DNA from: Nymphaea colorata
Taxonomy: Eukaryota > Streptophyta > Magnoliopsida > Nymphaeales > Nymphaeaceae
Length of the DNA: 64,000 nucleotides
Direction of reading: 5' to 3'
NCBI RefSeq assembly: GCF_008831285.2
Contig: NC_045143.1
Location: 2,019,503 to 2,083,502 of the forward strand
Position 1 is the first letter of the stretch. The number at the start of each line of letters is the position of its first letter. Shown here one piece after another: positions 1 through 11,900 of this stretch. The notes under the pieces were generated by a model. The model did not search any database, was not told the DNA's origin, and saw only the letters and a list, made by a program, of their open reading frames with translations. The position numbers and the translations under genes are program-made.

Positions 1-3000
1 GTAACAGACTTTACCTGCATCACAATATGTGGATACAAAGTTTGCCCCTTCCGAATAGGCGGATCCAATGTAACAATAACAAAAATATGTGGTTGATTAG
101 ACTGCAAAAACGAGTGAAAATCAAGAAAAATATCTCAAGAAAATATGACTAAAGAAGATAGGGATGTCTAAGCATTCTAAATGATAATTTCCGAGCAAGA
201 AAAGGACCATTTTAGACTTCAAGGATTAGCATGGATATTCATTAAACCTTAGGCAACTGAAAAAGACGAACTATGCTGCTGTACTGAATCTTGAAATCAT
301 TTGCTTGTCCTTGAAGCCGCAAAAATGACATATGAAGCTCAATATTGTAGCGTCCTCTGCATAAGTTAAGCATATGAGACTATGAGTACCTTTTCTGGAA
401 TTAAGACACTTCCACAACCCATAATCTTCAAGTACCTTTTCTGGAATTAAGACACCTCCACAACCTATAATCTTCAACATGCTAATTAACTACCAATGAA
501 CTACAACTGCATTACAGAAATACTTCATCGTTTGCGGAAAGCTTCCATACCTAGGAGTTAATATAGCAACCCCATCAAACATAGCAACAGCTTCCTCACC
601 TGATGCACCAACGTCTGCCATGGACATCATTTTTTCTTGGAAAACCTATTATTCAGAATAAGAATTCATCAATAGTTCATCGCTCATCCAAGTGTTATGC
701 CCATTGATTCCATTTCATCATCGTTTTCAGATTAACAAACTCAGCCCCTGTTTCAAAAATTTCTTTATACAATTTATAACTAAGCAAGCTCATAAACTCA
801 CCTGCGCTGGAGGCCGTGTTTCATCTCCAACAAAGGTTGTATTTGTATTAGGTACGTGGAAGGCCAATTCCATCAGTGAGTCCTTCTATAATCAGAAGCA
901 GGAAAAGTAAGAAAAAGCAAGATACTGCATGTGTGTGACTTTCTAGACAAAACATTTTTAACACCATGATGTAGGATGAATCTCCAGCAGCTAATAGCAC
1001 ATAATACCTAAGTAACTATGTTGCTCCAACGCACAGCTTAGGGGCACACCTTTAAGTGGTCTAAACAAGCGGACGACCACCTAGGTGCCTAAAATTTGTT
1101 CAAACAAAAAAAAAATTATTGCTTCTCTCTATATTGGTACTTCCAATTTTTCATGATTGTATTCCAGGCCTTAGACGTCCAGTCAACAGCTGCGCCTCAA
1201 TGCATTTCAGGGCTATGTCACATGGGTGCGGAGTGCAGGTGCTGGTGTGGGTGCCGATGCCGGGGTGGGATGCGGCAGTTTGTTATTTGTTATATAAGTA
1301 ATTTTATTTATCTATAACTTTAAACTTTTATTATCAGGGTTAACTTGAATCGATATATCAATGAAAACTCGGCCAAAACATTTTTCAGAATGGTCAAAAC
1401 TCATTTGACGCCATGTCGGTCAGCACCAGCACCCAATCGGTGCGGGTGCACCACCATAGTTCGCCGCACCCATGTGACTTAGTTTCAAAGAGCTAAGCAA
1501 GTGGAAAGTAGCCTAGGATACTAAAATTGGTTCAAACAAAAAGATTTAATTAATTGTGCCTCTCTATAAAACCATGTCTTATATTCTTCCAGCTTCTAAG
1601 ATACTCTTTGGAGTCGATCCTCATCCCATCCCTCTTTTGTCTCCCTTTGCTTCTTTCCTTCCCACCTATGTCACACAGGTACTCCTCCTAGGAGGAGTAC
1701 CCGCATGGTACCGGTACGACACTGGTACCGATACAGGTACGTTGGTGGGTACGCCAGAAGTGCGGCGTTGACCGCATCGGGTGCGGTCAACACACCCAGG
1801 GTCATATTCGACCATTTTCAGACTCGATCAAAGTTGACCGAGTCTAAAGTTGTCCATTTTCATTTTAACGTTTTTTAATATTTTCACGTTTTAAACCATT
1901 TTAACGTTAAATATATCAAAACCCTAAAACCTTTTTCGTTTCGTTCGTTTCTTCCTCTCTCACGCACAGCGTTCCTCTCTCACCGACGACCACGCACGGT
2001 AACGGGCAAAGGCAGGGGCAGAGACCGGCGGCTGCAGGCGACAAACAGCGACAGCAGACGATCTCCGACGGCGGCGGGCGACGGGCGGCGAACAGCGATG
2101 GTATTTGCTTTTTTTCATCGTTTTCTCATTTTCTGTCGATGGGCTGAGCCTTCCATCATCTCCGGTGCCAGCAAACGGCGCTTTTCACCGGCAGAGCCTT
2201 CCATCGTCTTATTTTTTCTGAATCCTTTTTCTATTTGTCGCCTGCAGAGGGTTTCTTCATTTTTGTTCATTGCCTGTAGTCGATTCCCTTTTCTTTGTTC
2301 CTTTTTTTTTTTTGTTCCGTGTTCCCTCTTTTGTTTGTTATGTTACTTATGTAAAAGTGTATGTTATTTTGTTTGTGCTTCTACTGTGATTGCCATTGCC
2401 ATTGTCATAAGTTAATTTTTATAAACTTGTAGATGTTGTAGACACCTTTCCTTTGATGAAACTGATTGCTATGTAGTTCATGGATTGTTTTTCACTCCAA
2501 ACTGAAAATTTTTACTGCTTGTAATAAGCACATTAAGGGAATTTATGCAGCCACTTGACTGTACTTCTTACTTTTGTTCAACTTCTGTATCTAGTTCCTT
2601 GTTGGCCCTTTGGTCTCTCGTCAATTCATTCCTCTTATTATTCAGGTGGTACTTTATGTGACTAAGGAGAATGAGAATCAAGACTGATAAATTTTGGATT
2701 ATGAATTATGAATATGTTATTCTGTTTGTAATTTTTTAATATATATATGTGTGAATATGTTATTCTGTTTGAAATTTTTTGACATATATATGTATATGTG
2801 CATGTGTGTTACGGCCGTACCCCCGCACCCAAGTTTTTTAAAAATGGTCTGTACCCGTACCCGCAAATTGGGACCAATTGGTTTTGCCTAGGCACCAAGT
2901 ATGCCTTTTCAAGCTCAGACAGTTCATGCAAGGAATTTGAAAACTTTGCCCCCTCCTCCCCCAACCTCCCGCGGGAAAAAAAAAGCTCTCTATTTTCTTC

Positions 3001-6000
3001 TTTCCTTCAACAGTGCCATTTAAGACCAACTAACTTTGCTCAGGTCCTTACTTCAGACCTTTATCTGCAGCTTAGCACTCTTGAGCACATAGCTAAAGAT
3101 TTGTTTTTTCTGTCTTAAACTTGGTTAATTCTTCCAAATCCCATGGCCATAAAAATCATCCTCATATTTTTATCAGCAAGGTTTTCCAGGCATGTTTCAA
3201 CAAAGTTGTGTCATTTAGGAAATTTCTGGTGTTTAAAAAAATAAAAAGTATTATAAGCATAACAAAATTATTAGCTATCTACTAATTTCTTACAAGAAAA
3301 TCAATGAAGCTCCAAAGTAATCTCTATTATGGGGTCATTGCCGCATCACCATAAGATCCTCTTTCACTATTATTTCCAGTTTTAATTTACTGTTTAAATC
3401 GCAAAAGTTTTACCAAATTTCTGCTTGTAAATAATAATAGACAACCCAGGCAAATACTGCTAATGGGACCACATTAGCAATCTTACAGGCTATTGGCCAA
3501 AAATAAATAGCATACAACTGAAAATGATAACAGACCTCATTTGCACCAGTAGTATCATCCAAATGAAACTCCAACATAACATCATTCTTGCCTTGTAAAT
3601 GTATCTGAGATACATCTGCTAAAGATACCTCCAAAGCTTGCTTTGAACCAACCAAGAAAGTCAACATATTTCCTGCCAGTTCAAGGTAGATTACAATGGT
3701 GATACTCCCAAATTAAAATCTCTACAAGACTAACAGGCTAAGTGGCTAGCCCATAAAACATAATAAGTACACTGTACAAGCCACACTTGTTGTAAACAGT
3801 ACAGAAAACAAAGAAAAGGCAGCAGATCACATTATATGTTTTCCAAATTAAGCAGAAGGGTACTCAAACATCTTTTCCTTCCATATAGATCAGTTTAACT
3901 CATCACTCCCAATAGAGATGGATAAAAAGTTTGGACTCACATCAGTTTACCAAATTTGACTTAGTCAGACCTTCCTTGTCGGACTTAGACTCCGATTCAG
4001 ACTTGAACCTCTGAAACCAAATCCACATCCAACAGCAGTAGCTGATAAGATCCGTGCTACACATATAATCAGCTCACATCCTAATCACATCTTGGGTTTG
4101 GATTTAGATTTAGACTCAGTCACCTGAACCATATATCAAGACTGAGTCCAACTAAAGTAAGACACTTTTCCTAATAAACAGATCCAGTGTTTTGATAAAT
4201 CAAATATGCTGGCATCTATATTACTCAACAATCCAAATTTAGTTTGAAGTATGCCAACAACTCTTCTAGCCTGAAGTTATTAAAGAACTGCATAGTAACC
4301 ACCCTGCAAATGGCCCAATTTTAGAAGTTGAAAATCTGTTTTAAAATCTAATGACTCAACACTTGACTCGTCCATTCTTTACTAGTGACTCAGGGCCAGG
4401 GGTGAACTTTGTGACCCTGGCCAAGTTCTGTTGATGACTGTTTTCCAAAGAAAATCAATATATAAACTGAGATTTATTGATTACATTTACAACTCAGAAA
4501 TATGTCAACTTAACATCAAATAAAGTAATAACTAAGTTATATTTACTCATATGATAACAAGAGCCCAGACAATTAAACTGCTGTTTCTACTTTGCAGTGG
4601 GATACTTCAACATAATTTAGTAGCAAGTATCAACATGTCAATGAAAACAACTCAATCTTATCACCAAAATGCAAACTGAGTCAAACCGACCAAGCCGAGT
4701 CAACCCGAGTTTCAGTCATAAATGAGCCCTCCTAGACCCAATAAGGAGCTAAATTGAGCCAAATCAACAAGTTTTAATATCAGGTGGTCAGTCGAAATCT
4801 ATGAGTTGACACAGTAAGTCTTAAAACATTGGAAAACATTACCCTTCAACTTTCTTGATCGATATAGTGGTGACCCTCAAAGTAGAATCCATCATAATAA
4901 TACATTAGTTAGTTGACTAGGCATATTAAATCCCATTACATGGCACTAGCTTGACTAGCAATTTTTTCTTTTGCATTTTTAAAGATTAGACATGCTTTGT
5001 CTGCAACTTAAATTGTCAGTTCAATGCATAAACAAGGAAAATATAAATCAAATGACGGCTTGATTGAAAGAATGATTGTAAGTGAAACAGAAGTTGCGTC
5101 ACTTTACCATTTAGATCTACTTCACCCCAATTTTGGCCACTAATTGACAGTTGTTTCTCCTCTGGTGTTATATCCACTTTATTTTGCATATAGCTTGTCA
5201 AATTGTTGACATCCTGCCAACAAGAGAATAAAACATAATAAAAACAACATAATTTTAAAAAATTGTGCAATTCATCATATTGTTGAGATCCTGGCAATGA
5301 AGGAATAGAAGACAGTGCATCAAGACGATAGAAGAAGGTAATGCATAACAATTAAGACAAGATCAAGGTGCCAACAGAACAAGTTCCCAACTCCCTTCCA
5401 AGAAGTCAAGAAAGTATTCAGTAAAGAAAATGACCATCCAATCAAAATGTCAGTGATGTTGATACAATAGCGAGAAACAAATCCCTTACAATTAAGAGCA
5501 AACTACATGCACACAACGAAAAACATGAAAAAGAAAAAACCTCCATCATTTAATTTAACTAATTAGATGCTGAGATGCCCACATGGCTGAAAGTCATTTG
5601 CCTCACAATAATATTTTTGACACCATGAGCCTCATACATGAGATAATCTTTCCCTCGTGTTTCACTTATCAAATCGATAACCGTAGGGGCTCAGATGGGA
5701 TTCCTTTAAACCTTCCTTTTGAATAGAAAGTCCAATCAAACATGTTATTTTACCGTCAAGGACTATGTGTATAATGACACCCTATGGATGAGTCACCTAG
5801 TTCGTGCGTTCAGTCACAGAACTAGCACCCATTTGTTGATAAGTGTCCTAGACAAGAACTACGTGCAACCTTAGCTTCCAATCCTAGTCTCCTAGATCTT
5901 CTTATATTAAGAATATACCTAAGGAGTTGGAAGAATGACAAACCCACTTCCATTTTTTTTCAGATTTATTATAGTATCCAAAGAATGGGGAATAGCCTAA

Positions 6001-7167
6001 TGGTGGTCTCATATTTAAGAGCTCAAACTTAGAAACGAAGTTGGCAAATTGGATGGGCTATTACAAATATAATTGCTTAACCACCCGCCCCAACATAAAC
6101 AAACGATAAATAATTTCCAACATTGATGATAAACTATACACTTAAAAATAAACAAATCCTAAATGAATTTCATAAGAAAGACCAAGGGATGAGAAAGCTT
6201 CAAACATATACGAATCCTAAAGCAAGATAAATATCACCTTCACTTCCAATTCCGCTTCCTGGAGCATTTCAAATAAAACCGTGAGTCCATGAGAACCATG
6301 ACAATACCTGCTCGCGGAAGCCTGTGAACTTGTAAACAAGTCCCGCTTTAATCCGTACACCAAGCTGATATGCTCTTGGAACTTTCATCCACATCAAACT
6401 CACTATGTCAGATTTATCAACTTCCACAGCCTTCCCACCACCCAGCTTGCGCCATACAATGCCTCCAGAATGGACCCTAAATTGTCCTGGGTTCTAAATT
6501 CAAAAAAATATATATATAAAATAAACTGTTTCAGAAACTCCATGGAACTTCCGACGACCAAAATCCATAAAAAAAACTGTTCTCAGAAGACTGAAAATAT
6601 GTCACCTCTAGCTAAGTACGATCAAGATCAATTAACTCCCTAAGAATCGGAAGAATTCCTGGTAAAACAACCCAACGCTTCCTAAACCGTACTGGAGCCG
6701 CAGTTACGAAACCGTCACATCGCAAAGGGAAATCACAAAGAGACAACCCCCGTCTTAAAATCACAAGAGAAACCAGAATCACTTCAAAATTCAAAACTCA
6801 AAACAGAAAACTTCAAACACAGCAAAAATCAAAACAATGCCAAGGAAAAAAACACACAATGTATCAGAACCTGACCGTAAATCAAACCAGCAAAGGAAGT
6901 ACAGTCCTTAAAACCTAGAAACGCAACAAAAAAAAATTAAAATATCGAAATAACAAATAAGAGTTGAAAGCCAGAAGATGAACAACATCAGATACGATCG
7001 TCACAGCCTGCAAGAGACAAAACAACTAAAAGAGAAAGACCATTTTCCATCTGAAAACCCTAACACAACTTTCTCAGTTAAGCCGAAAAGTACTTTGTTC
7101 CTCCGTAAGATTCTCTCTGTAAAGCCCATAAAACCCTAAAAAACCGTCCGCTTGAAAGCCAAACAAG

Positions 7168-7209
<42 letters not shown>

Positions 7210-7265
7210 ACAGCGCCTCCTCGGCCTCCAAGGAGGATATTGTTGAAGAGGTGACCATCCGCCAT
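1..7265 (-). CDS. SSRP1: FACT complex subunit SSRP1, 5' part (gene continues past left edge)
   Basis: SSRP1 pairs with SPT16 in FACT, the nuclear histone chaperone that loosens and rebuilds nucleosomes during transcription and replication. Exons read on the minus strand are 7265-7212, 6493-6308, 5213-5108, 3672-3536, 885-802, 645-551, 356-248 and 101-15. They join in frame without a stop and give the first 286 residues of a protein usually about 640 long. The start [17 protein letters not shown] and the blocks [52 protein letters not shown] and [18 protein letters not shown] are diagnostic of the SSRP1/POB3 N-terminal and PH-like region. The rest of the middle domain and the C-terminal HMG box lie outside the window. 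Intron 4 (3535-886) is 2.65 kb and full of repeat debris. Intron 1 begins with a CT microsatellite beside the donor. The family call is secure. Exon edges are hand-set at GT/AG sites. Confidence 0.95.
1213..1482. mobile_element. hAT-like MITE in SSRP1 intron 4
   Basis: The two ends form a near-perfect terminal inverted repeat of about 19 bp, with CTATGTCACATGGGTGCGG at 1213 and its complement, one base different, ending at 1482. Both sides carry an imperfect 8-bp repeat (TTTCAGGG at 1205 and TTTCAAAG at 1483; 6 of 8 match), the target-duplication length of hAT elements. The interior is 270 bp with no ORF. A non-autonomous hAT derivative is the best reading. The family name is inference. Confidence 0.65.
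1660..2870. mobile_element. Degenerate GC-rich repeat debris, possibly hAT-derived, in SSRP1 intron 4
   Basis: Around 1678-1760 there is a cluster of GTAC/GGTAC words, including a perfect 24-bp palindrome at 1678-1701. A second set of CGTACCCCCGCACCC-type words lies at 2817-2865 in the opposite sense. Between them is a sharply GC-rich patch (about 1970-2100) with many CGGCG words, which stands out against the AT-rich intron. The layout suggests a decayed non-autonomous DNA transposon with subterminal repeats. I could not fix its ends, so the limits are approximate. No intact transposase is present. Confidence 0.4.
7174..7207. repeat. (GA)n microsatellite beside SSRP1 exon 1 donor
   Basis: About 17 GA units on the plus strand. 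On the SSRP1 sense strand this is a CT tract starting a few bases after the intron 1 donor (GT at 7211-7210). Confidence 0.95.
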
Positions 7266-7371
7266 TATTCACGTTCCCACAGAAGACCCGGGAGAGAGAG
7301 CGCCAGAACGAGAACGAGGGAAGCAACAACGCCAAAAATGGCGGTTTAATTCGGCTCCGATTTGCCGCCAT

Positions 7372-8871
7372 TCAGCTTCACTTCAACACAAGCAAAATAC
7401 CTATAATGCCCCTCATCCGTGGAAAATAATTGTTTTATTTTTATAGAAAAACGCACTTAATATTTCAGAAATAATAAAAATACGCAATATTTGGATACAG
7501 TTCAAGAAAGATTAATAAAATATTTGGATACCCATTTTCCACTTAATGTTGTTTTGGTTTGCAGCCAATTATGATTGATGTTTGGTGCATATTGAAAATA
7601 ACAACGTTGTGAAAAAAAAAAGAGAGAGCTTTTACCGTCTTTATTTTATAAATTTAAACAAAACATAAATTTGATCTAATTAACAAAAAATAAAATAGAA
7701 CAACATGTATTGTCCTCATACGTATCAATAAGAGGCAGATCGCAGCAAAATTCGATCGAAATGTACTTCTCATGGTCAATTATTGAATTTTGTCAAATCG
7801 ATTGATAAGTTGGTAAAAATTACTATGTACAGTACATAATGAAAACTTACACTTCTAAAATACTCTTACGATTTTCTAAAAAATATTCACCAATCCAAGC
7901 TTGATATTTGTTGAAAAAACAGCATTGTTGGAGTAGCTTGCACGTTAATTACTAATATGATAAAAGAACCATCGCAAACTAATGAGCATAATCTATTTCA
8001 TGTTCCAGTGTTTCAATCATTTTATATTGAAAACCCATTACAGTTTCCAAGAGGCAAAGCACCTCTCAAGGTCTAAGGATACTGTTTCAATGGTCTTAAC
8101 TCTAGTATTGTATATGTCACTGTTAATATTGTATATGTCACTGTTTGTAGTACAAAGGATTAACACCTACAAAAAAAATTCAATTGAGGATGTTTGGTCA
8201 AAGGGACACTCAAACTAACCAGCTATTTTATGCCCATCGAGATATAAAACATTTTGACAATATCAAAAAGCAACTAATTATTGCCAGATCTTTAAACAGA
8301 AGCATGATCCCAACACTTGCGCATGTAGAACGTATCTGGCATGTCGACCATAGAATGCTGTTTCGGGTCTGGATCCAATTCGTTTGGATCGTTTCAGTAA
8401 GTCAGACTCGTATCATCTGGATTCAGTATGGGACTCTTCCAACTTTTGGTTGTTCCTATTTCCTAATCCGTTGGTGAATTTTACGTCACCTCCAACTCTA
8501 CGAGCAAAGGCCTCGTCACAGGCCCACAACTGCAGAAAGGTCGCCAGCAAAAGTTCGAATCCAATGCTAAACCTTGCTTAATACGATCATTATTTTCGGC
8601 TTAAATGATCATTTAATATAACGATGCATACATATCGCCACCAAGAAAAAAAAAAAAATCTTTTCTCGTTCTAAATTCCTCACATTGTGTTTGAATGCAC
8701 ACACTGGGGACAAGTATTGGTTTTCTCCTTTCAAATATAAAGGCAGCCTCAGGATGATCCTGACAAATGTAAAACCTCGAGAGCTTGCAAAATCACAAGA
8801 ACGGAGGACGAATAAGTTTCCTTCAGTTATTGTGTGTAGCGGGAGAATGAAGGGTTTTCCTGCTAATAAAG
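7372..8871. other. Intergenic, SSRP1 promoter side to DUF1664 3' end
   Basis: This is AT-rich DNA upstream of SSRP1 and downstream of the DUF1664 gene. I see no ORF with family resemblance and no clear repeat. Short ORFs at 7982-8903 have no recognisable motif. Confidence 0.6.
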
Positions 8872-8877
8872 TTTATT
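8872..8877 (-). terminator. Likely poly(A) signal of DUF1664 gene
   Basis: AATAAA on the minus strand, about 40 bases after the proposed stop codon at 8916. The spacing suits a plant near-upstream element. Confidence 0.5.
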
Positions 8878-8915
8878 CTCTGCCGGCAGCCCCCTTGTCG
8901 TAATAACTGTAGAAA

Positions 8916-11900
8916 TCAACATCCGACAGAAGCAATCCTGCAACAGAACCCTCATCTAGATTAGTAAAATTGTACCAATGAAGTTTTTCTTGACATGTTA
9001 GCACAGATGTTCACACTCTTTACGCATTTTGAAGTATAAAAATAGTCGTGTATAAACCAAAGCAAAGGAGAGCCAGATCAACATGGATTTTGGAGACGCC
9101 TAAACACAGATTATCTGAATCTTCAGCAGCCAGTAGTTGAATTTATTGCCTGGTGGGGTCCAAAGTGGAAGTGGAAAGACTTCGATCAGCTAAATGCACA
9201 GAAATCAGACCCCGTCTCAATTTGGGCAGCCAATTAAAAAAAGGGCGCAACAACATGGCCAATCAGTTAGCAGCCTTAGCTAAAAGCAGCAGAAATGTAG
9301 CATCTACTGTATTATCTTTTTGAAACCAAAGTAGGGAATATTTGGCACTGAAAAATGCGAAACCCCAGACACGCCATGCCTGCCAAGTAATAGCAGATGG
9401 CCCAGACAGCGACTAGGTGCAACTGACAAGTGAAATTTAAAACCAGCTTTTTGACTGGAGTCGCCTATAGCTTTTGATGCCAAGTCTATAGTCTTGGGCT
9501 GTCAGCCTAGGCCACAACTAAATTGCTCGATATTATGCTGTTTAGTAGCACAAGTTAGCAGCAAATAACAAAAGCAGGAGAAGAATAGAAGTCCAGTACA
9601 ACACCTTGTCAAGCTTTTTGTGTTCTCTAATCCTTCAGTACCGGTTTGGAAGATTGCGTTTGTCTTTGACTTCTCTGTGGTCCCTGACTTTATGGTGTCA
9701 GCTATATACTGAAGGCCCTGAAGCGTTTCACGCAAAATATGAACATTAGCTACAATTTTATCTTTGTGGGCTTCATCACTCCGCTTTCTATTCAAGCAGC
9801 AAGGAGTATGGGGTACTAATTGCACAGCTTGGGAGATGAGTTTGAAGCTAACCTTGGCACTGGGGATGTCTGAAAACCCCAATAGGCGTTTAGGAGGTTT
9901 TGTCTGCCCCTGCATATTCATACAACAGAGAGAAACGAGAGAGACTAAGATGCATGTCATAATTTTTCACACCAATTCAACTAGCATGCTTGATCGTGCT
10001 AGCAGATACAAGCATCGAGGAAAATCTTTCTCAAATGGAAGCCAACAAGATTATGTTAATGGCATAATAAACAAATTCCATGTTTGGAATCTTACCTGTA
10101 GGAATTCTGGCATTTTCCCATCTTTTGTGCCTCCAACAAATTGGCACAAGTACCACACTCCAGCATTAGCAAAATCCTGCACACCAGTTTGAATTGAATG
10201 GACAAAATGACATTATGGAAACAAAAGAACAAGAAAGTAGCTTGTTATTGATCCTCCTAGTTTCATGCTAATCAGTATCATCTGTGAAATTTTAAAGAGA
10301 GGCCGATGTTACTGGTCATGGCAACAAGGTGCAGGCCTAAACAGCTATATACAAGCAGCTAGAAAGTAAACACTAGATATGGCTCAGTCAGACCCTAAAG
10401 TCACATAGAAGTAGCATCTACAATTTGTGACGATCTTATATGTTGATTCCCTAAAAAGCAACTAGAAATCATGTTTTATGTCTGTTCATTATAAAGCACA
10501 AATTTGTACTGCTAATGGCACTACCTTCGTATATCTTTTAAAATATAATAAGCCCAATGATGCATCCCATGCAGATAAAGCAAAATCTATAATCTTATAA
10601 TATTTAACAAATTACAACATAACCAGACATAATGCCAGAAAAAGGAAGACTTTGAGATCTTCATTTGTAAAGCAGGCTATGTAGAATCGTAGATCACCTG
10701 CTTGTCTTCCAATGCGCCGATCTTCCCATCCTATAAGAAGGAAATGGAACATGTCAGAGGTGGAAGATGCAGACCAAGGAAATCAGCAACATAAAAATTA
10801 TTAAACAAACTTACCAATCCACAAACCATTTTCTGTAGAACCTCCAAGTCAATGCCTATTTGAGAAATATCTTGACGCACTTCAGTAACCTGGCAACCAA
10901 TTTCTGTAAGTCAAAGGAAAAGATACAATAGACCAAACGAAAAAACTAGAATAGACAAAGGAGAAAGCAAAAAAAAATTTTACTCCATGGTTACTAAATT
11001 AGGACCAAGTACCAAAAACAATTAACACTCACCTCATTCTTCAATAATTTGGTCAGATCCTTTTGCTCGTCCAATTTACCATCCAAGTTCTCAATCCTTT
11101 GAGTCAAATGCCTTTTTGTAGCCTTGCAACACAAAAAGGAAGACATGGGAGGAGATGAGACACCAAAAATTGATATGGTAAAACATCTTATAACTTGGAG
11201 ACTTCATATAATTGAATAAAAAAGGAATGTCCAACATTCTGCAATTAAGTTTGTTATTCTAACAATATGGATAAACCCTTCAAACCCTCAACCTCCCTTG
11301 TCATCAAAAGACTGAGAATCGTGAGTTACAAAAGCAGCAGCCAAACACATGCCAAATAAAAGAACTAAAGGGACCTCCACAGGTGATGTGGGGTCAAATT
11401 AGTTGCTAGGTGAGTAGTTCGGACTCCTTGTTCACAGTTTCACATATCAATTATTCTTGTATCTATGCCTGTGACTACCACTTGATTGTTCCAGTTTTTT
11501 TCTAAGATCATTTATTTACTCTCAGCAAATGATTATATTATGTTTTCTATTGATCTTCCCAATGCACATGCCTGTGCCTGCAAAGACACATGCTAAGATA
11601 ATATTGCTACAGCAATATTGTGCTTGTGGTTTTTCTTTTTCTATTGATTGCAAAGCGGGAAAAGGAGACTCTATGCATAAAAACTTGTGAGTTGGCTATT
11701 AACCACGTCCTACAAATGCCCAGAAAATTTTTTGCAAGGGTTTAAAAACCAACAGCCTTGTTGTTTAAAGGCTAAAGGTTCTAGTTAACCAGCATCTGAC
11801 CCATATAGACCACAATACGAGCCAAAAACACATACACACACACATCCAGGTTGGCAAAGAGTGCATACCGCAAGTGCTGCAGAAACTTGCTCTAGATGTT

